From: Haemophilus parainfluenzae | GTDB taxonomy: Bacteria > Pseudomonadota > Gammaproteobacteria > Enterobacterales > Pasteurellaceae | Length of the DNA stretch: 64,000 bases | Reading direction: 5' to 3' | NCBI RefSeq assembly: GCF_003253005.1 | Contig: NZ_QEPZ01000005.1 | Coordinates: forward strand, 124,001-188,000 | Part shown: positions 1 through 8,336 of the stretch, in pieces | Layout of the letters: every line of letters starts with the position of its first letter | Numbering within the stretch: position 1 is the first letter of the stretch | Notes under the pieces: generated by a model | What the model was told of the DNA's origin: nothing | Database searches by the model: none | The model's input: the letters and a program-made list of their open reading frames with translations, nothing else | Position numbers and translations under genes: made by a program

Positions 1-1149
1 TACCGTACGCATTCAACTTCAATGATTGCTGCACGTGAACGTTTCTACCTAATTGGTGTAGGTAATGATACAGTAGATGAAGCAGGCCGAGCAGTATTTG
101 ATGAATTTCACGTATTAGAAGGCAATAATATTGTCTCTAAATTAGATAATTTAAAAGTTATTTGTGAGAAAAATGGTGCGGCTATTTTTTATATGCCAAG
201 TATTGGTATGGATTTAAACACCATTTTTGCAAGTAATACCCGTCTTGCACCAGTTCAAGTGATTGCTTTAGGTCACCCAGCTACAACCCATTCTGATTTT
301 ATTGAATATGTAATAGTGGAAGATGATTATGTGGGTTCTGAAAAATGCTTCAGTGAGCAATTATTGCGTTTACCAAAAGATGCCTTACCTTATGTACCTT
401 CAGCGCTTGCGCCGCAACATGTAGAATATCGCTTACGTGAAAACCCTGAAGTGGTGAATATTGGTATTGCCTCTACCACAATGAAGCTTAACCCATATTT
501 CTTGGCAGCATTAAAGGCTATTCGTGATCGTGCTAATGTGAAAGTGCATTTCCACTTTGCACTAGGTCAATCTAGTGGTGTGACGCATCCTTATGTTGAG
601 CGTTTTATTAAATCTTATTTAGGCAATGATGCGACAGCTCATCCACATGCACCTTATGATCAATATCTCCGAATTTTGCATAACTGCGATATGATGGTAA
701 ACCCATTCCCATTCGGGAATACTAATGGCATTATTGATATGGTGACATTAGGTTTAGTGGGGGTATGTAAAACCGGTGCAGAAGTGCATGAACATATTGA
801 TGAAGGGTTATTCAAACGTTTAGGTTTACCGGAATGGTTAATTGCAAATACGGTAGATGAATATGTTGAACGTGCAATTCGTTTAGCTGAAAACCATCAA
901 GAACGTTTAGAGCTTCGTCGTCATATCATTGAGAATAATGGCTTACAAACCTTATTTACAGGTGATCCAAGCCCAATGGGTAAAGTGTTACTTGAAAAAT
1001 TTGAAGAATGGAAAGCAGCAAATTTAGCTGAAAAACCAAAGAAAAAAGCGACTAAATCCGCAACGACAAAAGAGAAGGCCACAAAGTCTACAACGACAAA
1101 GAAAAGTGCGGTCAAATCTGAAGGTAAATCTGAGCCGAAAAAACGGTAA
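1..1149 (+). CDS. HMW1C-like protein N-glycosyltransferase, 5'-truncated by window edge
   Basis: Cytoplasmic GT41-type enzyme of the HMW1C family, which transfers hexoses from UDP- or GDP-sugars to Asn in N-X-S/T sequons of adhesins. The frame is open from base 1, so the internal ATG at 22 is not the start. About 382 residues are visible of a family length near 620. They cover the C-terminal catalytic part, including the NPFPFGNTNGIID stretch typical of the nucleotide-sugar pocket. The last ~45 residues are an unusual Lys/Thr/Ser/Ala-rich tail after the catalytic fold. Part of it is encoded by an uptake signal core at 1104-1112, read as Ser-Ala-Val. The partner adhesin is not in view. The stop follows an A6 run, and the -1 frame continues the Lys-rich pattern to about 1177 (see findings). 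Family assignment is by recognition of conserved segments; the substrate is inferred. Confidence 0.85.
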   Translation, partial: YRTHSTSMIAARERFYLIGVGNDTVDEAGRAVFDEFHVLEGNNIVSKLDNLKVICEKNGAAIFYMPSIGMDLNTIFASNTRLAPVQVIALGHPATTHSDFIEYVIVEDDYVGSEKCFSEQLLRLPKDALPYVPSALAPQHVEYRLRENPEVVNIGIASTTMKLNPYFLAALKAIRDRANVKVHFHFALGQSSGVTHPYVERFIKSYLGNDATAHPHAPYDQYLRILHNCDMMVNPFPFGNTNGIIDMVTLGLVGVCKTGAEVHEHIDEGLFKRLGLPEWLIANTVDEYVERAIRLAENHQERLELRRHIIENNGLQTLFTGDPSPMGKVLLEKFEEWKAANLAEKPKKKATKSATTKEKATKSTTTKKSAVKSEGKSEPKKR

Positions 1150-1183
1150 AGAAAACCACGAAAAAAGCAGATAAATAATCAAT

Positions 1184-1207
1184 AAATCCCCGAAAGGGGA
1201 TTTTTTA
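1184..1207 (+). terminator. Rho-independent terminator of the glycosyltransferase gene
   Basis: Perfect 8-bp stem AAATCCCC / GGGGATTT with a GAAA tetraloop, followed by a T run. It sits about 35 bases after the glycosyltransferase stop and before asd. Confidence 0.85.
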
Positions 1208-1316
1208 TTGATAAAAATTAAACAAAGCCTCATTTTTTCTAAAAAAACTTGATTTTGTAGCATAAAGCCTGTAATTAATAGAGCCATTCAACACAACATA
1301 AAATAAGGAAAAACTC

Positions 1317-2432
1317 ATGAAAAACGTCGGTTTTATCGGTTGGCGCGGAATGGTCGGTTCCGTATTAATGGATCGTATGGTGCAAGAGCAAGATTTTACC
1401 AATATTAATCCAGTTTTCTTCACCACTTCTCAAGCAGGTCAAAAAGCCCCTGTATTCGCAGGAAAAGAGGCGGGTGAGCTTAAAAACGCATTCGACATTG
1501 AAGAACTTAAAAAATTAGACATTATCGTGACTTGCCAAGGAGGCGATTACACCAATGAAGTCTATCCAAAATTAAAAGCAACAGGTTGGGATGGTTATTG
1601 GGTTGATGCCGCTTCTGCACTACGTATGAAAGATGATGCAATTATCGTGCTTGATCCAGTAAACCAACACGTGATTTCTGAAGGCTTGAAAAAAGGCATT
1701 AAAACTTTCGTGGGTGGTAACTGTACCGTAAGCTTAATGTTGATGGCTATCGGTGGTTTATTTGAGAAAGATTTGGTGGAATGGATTTCTGTGGCAACTT
1801 ACCAAGCGGCTTCAGGTGCGGGCGCAAAAAATATGCGTGAATTGATTTCACAAATGGGCTTATTAGAACAAGCAGTTTCAAGTGAATTAAAAGACCCTGC
1901 TTCGTCAATTTTAGATATTGAACGTAAAGTGACTGCAGAAATGCGTTCTGATAGTTTCCCAACCGATAACTTCGGTGCAGCATTAGGGGGAAGCTTAATT
2001 CCTTGGATTGACAAACTTCTCCCTGAAACGGGACAAACGAAAGAAGAATGGAAAGGCTATGCAGAAACCAACAAAATCTTAGGTTTAAGCGACAATCCAA
2101 TTCCTGTTGATGGTTTATGTGTGCGTATCGGTGCATTACGTTGCCATAGCCAAGCATTCACTATCAAACTGAAAAAAGACTTACCATTAGAAGAAATTGA
2201 ACAAATTATTGCATCACATAATGAATGGGTGAAAGTGATTCCAAATGACAAAGAAACCACATTACGTGAATTAACCCCAGCTAAAGTAACAGGTACATTA
2301 AGCGTACCGGTTGGTCGTTTACGTAAATTGGCAATGGGTCCGGAATATCTAGTAGCATTCACTGTAGGTGACCAATTATTATGGGGGGCTGCAGAGCCAG
2401 TTCGCCGTATCTTAAAACAATTGGTAGCGTAA
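1317..2432 (+). CDS. asd: Aspartate-semialdehyde dehydrogenase
   Basis: Reduces aspartyl-4-phosphate to aspartate semialdehyde with NADPH, the branch point to lysine/diaminopimelate, threonine and methionine. The 371 residues match the proteobacterial Asd length. The N-terminal NADP-binding loop GWRGMVGS (residues 8-15) and the catalytic Cys136 in GGNCTVSL are intact. An AAGGAA ribosome-binding site precedes the ATG. It is a single gene bounded by terminators on both sides (1184-1207 and 2450-2474). Nothing unusual is seen. Confidence 0.97.
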   Translation: MKNVGFIGWRGMVGSVLMDRMVQEQDFTNINPVFFTTSQAGQKAPVFAGKEAGELKNAFDIEELKKLDIIVTCQGGDYTNEVYPKLKATGWDGYWVDAASALRMKDDAIIVLDPVNQHVISEGLKKGIKTFVGGNCTVSLMLMAIGGLFEKDLVEWISVATYQAASGAGAKNMRELISQMGLLEQAVSSELKDPASSILDIERKVTAEMRSDSFPTDNFGAALGGSLIPWIDKLLPETGQTKEEWKGYAETNKILGLSDNPIPVDGLCVRIGALRCHSQAFTIKLKKDLPLEEIEQIIASHNEWVKVIPNDKETTLRELTPAKVTGTLSVPVGRLRKLAMGPEYLVAFTVGDQLLWGAAEPVRRILKQLVA

Positions 2433-2449
2433 GTTTTACTTTCACTACA

Positions 2450-2474
2450 AAGGGCGTATTTACTACGCCCTTTT
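2450..2474 (+). terminator. Rho-independent terminator after asd
   Basis: Stem AAGGGCGTA / TACGCCCTT with a 5-base loop and a following T run. It lies only 12 bases before the pldB start, so pldB probably depends on read-through or on a promoter inside or after this hairpin. Confidence 0.85.
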
Positions 2475-2486
2475 CATTAGAAAATT

Positions 2487-3422
2487 ATGATCAGAGAACC
2501 TCTTTTTCATCAATTTGCCCTTGCAGAGTTATTGCCTTTTTTTGAGCGATTTCCGACGCAATATCTTTCTGGCGAACGAAATATCAAATTGGCTTATCGT
2601 CATTTGGTTCAGCCTGAAAGTGCGGTCAGAAAATTGATGATTTTGGTGAATGGTCGAGCAGAAAATATGCTGAAATGGACTGAGTTGGCTTACGACTTTT
2701 ACCAACAAGGTTATGATCTATTACTTTTCGATCACCGAGGACAAGGCTATTCACAGCGTATTATTCCTCAAAAAGGGCATTTAGATGAGTTTCGTTTTTA
2801 TACCGATGATATGGCAAAAGTCATTGAAAAAGTGACCGCACTTTATGCTTATCAAGCGCAATATATTCTTGCGCATTCCCTCGGCGCTTTGATTTCCACC
2901 TATTATCTTGCCAATTACGATCATCATATTAAAAAGGCTGTGCTTTCTTCGCCTTTCTTTGGCGTTCCAATGAAACATCCATTACGAGATGAAGTCATCA
3001 TTGCAACAATGATGGCATTTGGTCAAGGTCATCGCTATGTTTTTGGCAAAGGACATTACAAACCGGCAGATTTAAACCTTAATGAACTTAGCCATTCTAA
3101 AACGCGAATGAAATGGATGAACCGAGTTAATCGAAAACGCACTGCTATTCACTTAGGTGGCCCGACATTCCGTTGGGTACATTTGTGTTTAAATGCAATA
3201 AAAGCGCTCCCTAAAATCATTCCAAGAGTGGAAACACCCGTGCTTATTTTACAAGCGGAAAAAGAAAAAATTGTGGATAACAAAAACCTTGAAAAATTGA
3301 CCGCACTTTTCCCGCATGCAGAATCTATGCTTGTACCTCAAGCAAAACATGAAATCCTTTTTGAAAAGGATAACGTGAGAAAAGCCGTGCTTGAACGCGT
3401 GAATCAATTTCTTCATTCTTAA
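2487..3422 (+). CDS. pldB: Alpha/beta hydrolase, lysophospholipase L2 (PldB) family
   Basis: Serine hydrolase of the PldB family, expected to release the fatty acid from 2-acyl-lysophospholipids at the inner membrane. At 311 residues it is slightly shorter than E. coli PldB. The nucleophile elbow is AHSLGAL with Ser131. An oxyanion/strand segment LLLFDHRGQGYS lies at residues 78-89 and a C-terminal His lies in the QAKHEIL stretch. There is no signal peptide. Two uptake signals fall inside the gene. The ATG at 2487 lacks a strong Shine-Dalgarno, which fits weak expression behind asd. The family is clear; the exact lipid substrate is inferred. Confidence 0.85.
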   Translation: MIREPLFHQFALAELLPFFERFPTQYLSGERNIKLAYRHLVQPESAVRKLMILVNGRAENMLKWTELAYDFYQQGYDLLLFDHRGQGYSQRIIPQKGHLDEFRFYTDDMAKVIEKVTALYAYQAQYILAHSLGALISTYYLANYDHHIKKAVLSSPFFGVPMKHPLRDEVIIATMMAFGQGHRYVFGKGHYKPADLNLNELSHSKTRMKWMNRVNRKRTAIHLGGPTFRWVHLCLNAIKALPKIIPRVETPVLILQAEKEKIVDNKNLEKLTALFPHAESMLVPQAKHEILFEKDNVRKAVLERVNQFLHS

Positions 3423-3479
3423 AGATTATTTTTTAATCTGCATCAAATTTTATAAAAAACATCTCTTAAATCTTTAATT

Positions 3480-3497
3480 ATACCAAATAAGTGGTAT
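3480..3497. promoter_or_regulatory. Inverted repeat, possible operator of the DASS remnant
   Basis: Perfect 6-bp inverted repeat ATACCA-N6-TGGTAT, 83 bases upstream of the transporter remnant start at 3580. Its position suggests a fossil operator of the former transporter gene. No regulator is identified. Confidence 0.35.
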
Positions 3498-3579
3498 CTT
3501 TATGATCGCTATTTAATCGATTGTGTCACGGTTGTTATGTGTGATGCGTTATTTTTATTATTTATCTAGGAGCTATCCT

Positions 3580-3779
3580 ATGGAAAGTAAAATTCCAGCA
3601 GTAGAAGTCAAACTTGGCTTTAAATGGCAAGGGCTGCTGATTGCCGTCATCGTTGGTTTAGGGATTTGGTTGATGCGTATGAATCAAAACCAGGTCCAAC
3701 TGCTCGTCGTGCAGGTGCATTCTTAGCGATTGTTGTCTCTCAAATTGACACGATTACAATATCGAAAACAATCCTTTAA
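3580..3779 (+). pseudogene. Remnant of a DASS-family (CitT/TtdT-like) anion transporter
   Basis: A good ribosome-binding site (AGGAGC) precedes ATG 3580. It opens a short frame that resembles the cytoplasmic start and first membrane helix of divalent anion:sodium symporters (VEVKLGFKWQG...GLGIWL). From 3672 a different frame reads AYESKPGPTARRAGAFLAI, ending at 3779. This resembles the internal loop of CitT-type carriers (acidic-GPT-R-GAFL), not the sequence that should follow helix 1. I infer a large internal deletion with a frame change that left two ends of a roughly 470-residue carrier. An intact frame of 67 codons (3523-3726) crosses this but is not a credible gene. Confidence 0.6.
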
Positions 3780-3796
3780 ATAACAGTCTAACTTTT

Positions 3797-3829
3797 TGTG
3801 GTCAGATCATTTCGACCACACTTTTTTAT
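3797..3829 (+). terminator. Terminator hairpin after the transporter remnant
   Basis: Stem TGTGGTC / GACCACA (3797-3803 with 3814-3820) followed by CTTTTTTATT. It is likely the original terminator of the collapsed transporter gene. Confidence 0.7.
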
Positions 3830-3890
3830 TGAAGCAGCTGATCAATTACAAGTTAGATAATGGGTATTTCCAAATTTTATGTGGCTCTAA

Positions 3891-4025
3891 GATATGCTTG
3901 TATCGTTATAAAACATAAACAAGCTAAAGTTGTTAATGAAAATGGTGAGAATATAAATCAAATGAAATCGATGCTTTTTGCACGCGTTAGGAAATGCCGC
4001 GCCAGCGTTGGGAGATAAGCGTTAT
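3891..4025 (+). repeat. Direct repeat copy A flanking the DUF3290-DUF421 pair
   Basis: Aligns with 5250-5388 over roughly 130 bases. The best-kept parts are AAGTTGTTAAT, GAAATCGATG and GCACGCGTTAGGAAA. No intact gene is seen in it. The gap from 3830 to 4109 holds only this element and the promoter region of the following pair. Confidence 0.7.
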
Positions 4026-4109
4026 CGGGGAGCGAATTGGATGTAGGTAACAAGTCTTCTTTGTGATAAATTTATACCTCATTTTTTCCTTTCAAATTAG
4101 GAGTTCAAG

Positions 4110-4565
4110 ATGTCTTTTTTCTCTTTTGCTTTTTTAGAAAATGCGATTTCTTTTCAAGGTTATCTTAAATATATTGCTATTTTTGCCTCACTGGGTGCAT
4201 TGCTTGTAGTAACAAGCTTGTATTTACGTAATCGGTTAGAAACTAAATACCGCGATCTCAGTATTATTTTCCTTTTATTGATCATTTTATTACTTGGTGT
4301 GCAATATCATCAGTACCAACAAAATGAAGTCTATGTGGCGGACACCTCTCGTGTTGTTACCTTTTTAAATTCAGTGAAAGACAGTCAAAATTTACAAAAA
4401 GAAGATATTCGTACAAATAGCCGTACGCTGGCTAACGGGATGATTTTAAATATTCGGGATCAGTATTTCGAAGTTCATTTTAACAATGACTTTACGGCGT
4501 ATTCCTTATCGCCAATTAACTTGGTGAACCCTAATGTTACTGTTATTGATAAGGAGGATAAATAA
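4110..4565 (+). CDS. DUF3290 family membrane protein
   Basis: 151 residues. Two hydrophobic segments lie near residues 17-40 and 47-65, followed by a soluble C-terminal domain of about 85 residues with the GMILNIRDQYFEVHFN core. The topology and the immediate pairing with a DUF421 gene match the DUF3290 family. That family is mostly known to me from Lactobacillales and other Firmicutes and has no assigned function. An AGGAG site lies upstream. The stop overlaps the next start as TAATG (4563-4567), so the two are translationally coupled. The pair lies between direct repeats, consistent with acquisition as a unit. Confidence 0.75.
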   Translation: MSFFSFAFLENAISFQGYLKYIAIFASLGALLVVTSLYLRNRLETKYRDLSIIFLLLIILLLGVQYHQYQQNEVYVADTSRVVTFLNSVKDSQNLQKEDIRTNSRTLANGMILNIRDQYFEVHFNNDFTAYSLSPINLVNPNVTVIDKEDK

Positions 4566-5200
4566 TGGATGGCTACACATTATTAGGCTTAAAATTGGCC
4601 ATGGGGATTGTTGGACTCGTACTTCAAATTAACTTAATGGGCAAAGGCAACCTCGCGCCGACCTCGGCGATGGATCAGGTTCAAAACTATGTGCTTGGTG
4701 GCATTATTGGGGGCGTGATTTATAGTGATAACATCGGTGTCTTCCAGTTTTCTTTGGTGCTTGTGTTGTGGACATTATTGATTTTCACTCTTCGTTTTAT
4801 CAAGAATCATAACCAATTTGTTAAATCGTTGATTGATGGGAAACCGGTTTGGGTTATTTTAAACGGTAAAGTTCAGACGGCTGAGTGTATGAGAAATGGT
4901 ATTGCCGCACATGACCTCATGTTTAAGTTGCGTGCCGCCGGCATTTATGAAATCAAGATGGTTAAACGTGCAGTATTTGAACAAAATGGGCAACTTTCTA
5001 TTATTCAATATGGCGATGAAAACTTACGCTATCCCTTGATTATTGATGGGCAATTGGATGAGGATATTTTAGACGTGGTTGGGCGTGATGAAGAATGGGT
5101 TAAAGCAGAATTAGCGAAGCAAAATCTTACGGTTAATCAAGTATATATTGGGGAATACTTAAATGGTCAGTTAGTCACCCATTTATATGAAAACAAATAA
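4565..5200 (+). CDS. DUF421 (YetF-like) membrane protein
   Basis: 211 residues. Three hydrophobic segments in the first ~80 residues are followed by two tandem small alpha/beta domains. The first contains KSLIDGKPVWVILNGKVQ, the characteristic DUF421 segment, and an R-A-A-G-I-Y-E motif follows. YetF-type proteins occur in spore formers and many other bacteria; their biochemical role is unsettled. It is coupled to the DUF3290 gene, as in Firmicutes operons. An inverted uptake signal follows the stop at about 5208. The family call is firm; function is unknown. Confidence 0.8.
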   Translation: MDGYTLLGLKLAMGIVGLVLQINLMGKGNLAPTSAMDQVQNYVLGGIIGGVIYSDNIGVFQFSLVLVLWTLLIFTLRFIKNHNQFVKSLIDGKPVWVILNGKVQTAECMRNGIAAHDLMFKLRAAGIYEIKMVKRAVFEQNGQLSIIQYGDENLRYPLIIDGQLDEDILDVVGRDEEWVKAELAKQNLTVNQVYIGEYLNGQLVTHLYENK

Positions 5201-5249
5201 AAGATTGACCGCACTTTGTAAGGTGATCTCAGATAGCGTGCGTTTCCTG

Positions 5250-5388
5250 ATGCTTGTTTATATCTAACTAAAAATAGAAAAACTGAATTAAGTTGTTAAT
5301 AAAATAGTAAAAATCTGAATCAAACGAAATCGATGTTTTAGGCACGCGTTAGGAAACGCGCGCCATCGTGGGGGATGCAATGTCATCA
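5250..5388 (+). repeat. Direct repeat copy B flanking the DUF3290-DUF421 pair
   Basis: Diverged second copy of 3891-4025. It contains a strong imperfect palindrome, GGCACGCGTT-AGGA-AACGCGCGCC (5341-5364), with one mismatch in a 10-bp stem; the palindrome is decayed in copy A. Apart from this repeat and the small lipoprotein gene, the gap 5201-5916 holds no other gene. Confidence 0.7.
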
Positions 5389-5428
5389 GATATGTTTGAA
5401 CTTTTGATGAAAATAGGAGGTAAATAAA

Positions 5429-5793
5429 ATGAGATACACCTTATTTCTTCTTTGTTTTATATTAAACGGATGTTGGTATTCAAACGGATGTTTTTATACT
5501 CTACAAATGGTTAATTGTGTTGATAAGGGGAAAGAATATCCATTAATTGCAGGGTATCAAAAAAAGAACTACTAGGACATACAAACTCAAAACAACGATG
5601 GAAAGATCTTGTTTCTTGTGGAGGAAAGTATGGTGATATAAATTTACACTACTATCCGCAAAACTATCAAATAAATGACAAAAGATATAAAAATCTTGAT
5701 GAATGTATGAATACTAAGGGGTATATATATCTTTCTCCCGCTGAATGTGGCTATCAAGATCCTAAGAGGAATAAGGGAAAGTGTAACTTATAA
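5429..5793 (+). pseudogene. Small Cys-rich lipoprotein gene, frameshifted at an A7 run
   Basis: A strong AGGAGGT site lies 9 bases before ATG 5429. The first frame encodes a lipoprotein signal with lipobox L-N-G-C (Cys16) and stops at 5573-5575 after 48 codons. One extra A in the A7 run at 5559-5565 would join it to a 72-residue frame ending at 5793. The product would be about 121 residues with several cysteines after the lipid-anchor Cys. The second part keeps clear protein character (SCGGKYGDINLHYYPQNYQ). This is either a decayed gene, a phase-variable one, or a homopolymer error. I do not recognise the family. Confidence 0.6.
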
Positions 5794-5817
5794 CGCATTG
5801 AATTTATTATTTAAATA

Positions 5818-5887
5818 GAGTGCGGTCAAAAATTTGGGAGTTTTTAAATTTTAAAAACAATCTGAAAAATGACCGCACTTTTTTGTA
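5818..5887. terminator. Inverted uptake-signal pair between convergent genes
   Basis: AGTGCGGTCA and TGACCGCACT form a 10-bp stem around a further AT-rich hairpin (GTTTTTAAA / TTTAAAAAC type), with T runs on both strands. It lies between the lipoprotein remnant and the convergent purT and probably terminates both directions. Confidence 0.75.
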
Positions 5888-5916
5888 TTTTCAACGATAC
5901 CTATGCTAAGTAAACC

Positions 5917-7098
5917 TTATAATTTCACATCCAACTTCGCGTAAGCTCGTTCTACTTTTTCTACTGCTTTTTCCACAGAAATATCACGAGCGAGTAAGAC
6001 ACCTAAACGGCGATGGCCATTGATTTCGCCTTTGCCGAAAATGCGAATATTAGTATTCGGTTCAGCTAACACTTCGGCGATATTGCCAAATTGCATGTTT
6101 TTCGATTGACCTTCCACCACAATGGCTTTGGAAGCTGATGGGCTAATAAGGGTGATTTCTGGAATCGGTAAGCCTAAAATTGCACGCGCGTGTAAGGCGA
6201 ACTCAGATAATTCTTGAGAAATTAGCGTGACCATTCCGGTATCATGTGGGCGAGGGGAGACTTCATTGAAGATCACCTCATCACCACATACAAACATTTC
6301 CACACCGAAAATGCCGCGACCACCTAATGCTGTGGTAATTTTCTCTGCTACGTCTTGTGCTTTTTTCAACGCTACATCAGACATGGCTTGCGGCTGCCAA
6401 GATTCGCGATAGTCGCCATCTTCTTGACGATGGCCGATTGGCGCTAAGAAACTGGTGCCGTTGATGTGGCGAACGGTGAGCAAGGTGATTTCATAATCGA
6501 ATTTAACAAATCCTTCTACAATCACGCGTCCTGCGCCTGCTCGACCACCTTGTTGAGCATAATCCCAGGCTTTTTGTAAGTCGTCTTTGGATTTCAAAAT
6601 ACTTTGGCCGTGGCCAGAAGAGGACATAATCGGTTTCACCACGCAAGGAATACCGATTTTTTCAACCGCACTTTGGAAGTCAGCAAAGTTATCGACAAAT
6701 TGATAAGGCGAAGTTGGCAAGCCAAGCTCTTCAGCGGCTAAACGGCGAATGCCTTCGCGATTCATGGTGAGCTTGGTGGCTTTGGCGGTAGGTACAACAT
6801 TAAAACCCGCTTGTTCTAATTCCACTAGCGTATCAGTCGCAATGGCTTCTACTTCCGGCACGATGTAATCTGGGCGCTCTTTTTCCACTAAGGCTTTGAG
6901 GGCTGCACCATCTAGCATGGAAATCGTATAAGCTCGATGTGCCACTTGTTGTGCTGGGGCGTTTTCATAACGATCGACGGCAATTACTTCCACGCCTAAA
7001 CGTTGCAATTCAATCACCACCTCTTTGCCCAGTTCACCAGAGCCAAGCATCATCACTTTGATAGCATTCGGGGTTAATGCTGTACCTAGGGTTGTCAT
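5917..7098 (-). CDS. purT: Formate-dependent phosphoribosylglycinamide formyltransferase (GAR transformylase 2)
   Basis: ATP-grasp enzyme of de novo purine synthesis. It activates formate with ATP and formylates GAR without folate. 393 residues, as in E. coli PurT. An N-terminal dinucleotide-like motif GSGELGKEV is followed by the ATP-grasp loop [14 protein letters not shown] and the metal-binding [12 protein letters not shown] near residue 280. Its start is 9 bases after the luxS stop, so luxS-purT probably form a two-gene transcript. One uptake signal lies inside. Confidence 0.96.
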   Translation of the reverse strand: MTTLGTALTPNAIKVMMLGSGELGKEVVIELQRLGVEVIAVDRYENAPAQQVAHRAYTISMLDGAALKALVEKERPDYIVPEVEAIATDTLVELEQAGFNVVPTAKATKLTMNREGIRRLAAEELGLPTSPYQFVDNFADFQSAVEKIGIPCVVKPIMSSSGHGQSILKSKDDLQKAWDYAQQGGRAGAGRVIVEGFVKFDYEITLLTVRHINGTSFLAPIGHRQEDGDYRESWQPQAMSDVALKKAQDVAEKITTALGGRGIFGVEMFVCGDEVIFNEVSPRPHDTGMVTLISQELSEFALHARAILGLPIPEITLISPSASKAIVVEGQSKNMQFGNIAEVLAEPNTNIRIFGKGEINGHRRLGVLLARDISVEKAVEKVERAYAKLDVKL

Positions 7099-7107
7099 GT
7101 TGTGTCC

Positions 7108-7611
7108 TTATTTTAAGAAAGATTCATCAAGTGCTAAATCGTCATTTTTATTAATCCCCACACCGCGAGCAATCACATTTTTAGCAATTTCATGTGCTTC
7201 TTCTAAAGAATGCTCGGTGTAAGTTCCGCATTGGTATTCGTTTAATTCAGGAATTTGGTTTTGATCTTGTACGGTTAAAATATCTTTCATAGAAGCTAAC
7301 CATGCATCAGCCACTTGTTGCTCGTTTGGTGTGCCAATTAATGACATGTAAAAACCTGTACGACAGCCCATTGGGGAAATATCGATGATTTCTACATTGT
7401 CATTGTTTAAATGGTCACGCATGAAGCCTGCAAACAAATGCTCAAGGGTGTGAATCCCTTTTGATGGGAGAATTTCTTTGTTTGGAATGCAAAAACGAAG
7501 ATCAAAAACGGTGATGTCATCGCCCTTTGGGGTACGCATTGTTTTGGCAACGCGCACGGCTGGTGCGTTCATACGAGTGTGATCCACTTTAAAACTGTCG
7601 AGTAATGGCAT
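7108..7611 (-). CDS. luxS: S-ribosylhomocysteine lyase (AI-2 synthase)
   Basis: Cleaves S-ribosylhomocysteine to homocysteine and DPD, the precursor of autoinducer-2. 167 residues, the normal length. The Zn/Fe ligands His54 and His58 (HTLEHL) and Cys128 (YQCGTY) are present, as is the catalytic Cys83 in PMGCRTGFY. The ribosome-binding site AAAGGAAA precedes the ATG. A candidate small RNA is read divergently from its upstream region. Confidence 0.98.
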   Translation of the reverse strand: MPLLDSFKVDHTRMNAPAVRVAKTMRTPKGDDITVFDLRFCIPNKEILPSKGIHTLEHLFAGFMRDHLNNDNVEIIDISPMGCRTGFYMSLIGTPNEQQVADAWLASMKDILTVQDQNQIPELNEYQCGTYTEHSLEEAHEIAKNVIARGVGINKNDDLALDESFLK

Positions 7612-7680
7612 ATTTATTTCCTTTAAAATCAGTGGTTTGTAAATTAATTGCAGGTTTTTGTAAATTTTTTACAATTTCTT

Positions 7681-7708
7681 TGAACTTTCCTTTTTAGCGT
7701 CGGTCTTA
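7681..7708 (+). promoter_or_regulatory. Candidate sigma-E-type promoter divergent from luxS
   Basis: TGAACTT (7681-7687), 16 bases, then TCTTA (7704-7708). This matches the extracytoplasmic sigma-E pattern GGAACTT-N15/16-TCnnA closely. A start near 7713 is predicted. It drives no protein gene, only the short candidate RNA ending at 7789. Confidence 0.5.
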
Positions 7709-7712
7709 TAGA

Positions 7713-7789
7713 ACAAGCAACTTGCAGTTGTTTTAATAAAATTGGTTCCTTAGGTTATTTGCCCCTTACTTGATAAGGGGCTTTTTTTT
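7713..7789 (+). ncRNA. Candidate Hfq-type small RNA divergent from luxS (micA position)
   Basis: About 77 nt. It contains a 5' hairpin AAGCAACT-TGC-AGTTGTTT, an A/U-rich single-stranded middle and a perfect terminator GCCCCTTA-CTTGA-TAAGGGGC followed by eight T (7761-7789). No reading frame of note is present. In E. coli the sigma-E-dependent sRNA MicA occupies the same place, divergent from luxS. No sequence homology is claimed; position, promoter pattern and terminator are the evidence. Confidence 0.5.
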
Positions 7790-7856
7790 ATCTGTTGAAT
7801 ATCAATTCGTCTTTATTCTAGCCCACAATCAGGTTATGCACAAAGGCTATTCTCGG

Positions 7857-8336
7857 CTATGACACGAAAGGTAAACTGAAAAAGAGCAAGGCAATATAAC
7901 GCAATCCTTTTCCAATCGTCATAAAAATCAAACAACTTAACCAATTCAATCGAAGCCAACCGGCTACCGCGCAAAATACATCCCCGATAATAGGCAACCA
8001 GCTCAATAATAAAGTGGTGGCGCCATAGCGTTGTATTTTGTTTATCGCCCATAAAGTGCGGTCATTTTTGCTGTCAATTTTCGGAAACCATCGACCAATC
8101 CAGTAAGTGGTGAGGCTGCCAAGTGTATTGCCTGCGGTTGCCAGAAAAACAAGCCAAAAAATATCCGTACTTAATAATGACCCAACCAATACTTTTGGCG
8201 CAGCAAGGGAGACAAACACAATTTCTGAATTACCCGGCAAGATGGTGGCACTTAAGAAAGCGCTGAAAAACATCAACCACAAGCCATAGGTTTGCCAAAA
8301 ATCAGCCCAAAAGCTGAAAGAGAAAATGTCCCACAT
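7857..8336 (-). CDS. yqaA: YqaA-family (DedA-like) inner-membrane protein
   Basis: 159 residues with four to five hydrophobic segments. SATILPGNSEIVFV near the N-terminus and NTLGSLTTYWIGRWFP are typical of the YqaA branch of the SNARE-associated/DedA superfamily, membrane proteins linked to lipid transport and envelope integrity. Its start overlaps the yqaB stop (TAATG), the same yqaB-yqaA order as in E. coli. The substrate is unknown. Confidence 0.85.
   Translation of the reverse strand: MWDIFSFSFWADFWQTYGLWLMFFSAFLSATILPGNSEIVFVSLAAPKVLVGSLLSTDIFWLVFLATAGNTLGSLTTYWIGRWFPKIDSKNDRTLWAINKIQRYGATTLLLSWLPIIGDVFCAVAGWLRLNWLSCLIFMTIGKGLRYIALLFFSLPFVS

Noticed and set aside
3523-3726. 67-codon frame as a separate gene
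   Set aside because: It joins an upstream leader to the start of a broken transporter and then reads out of frame; it is better explained as part of a pseudogene.
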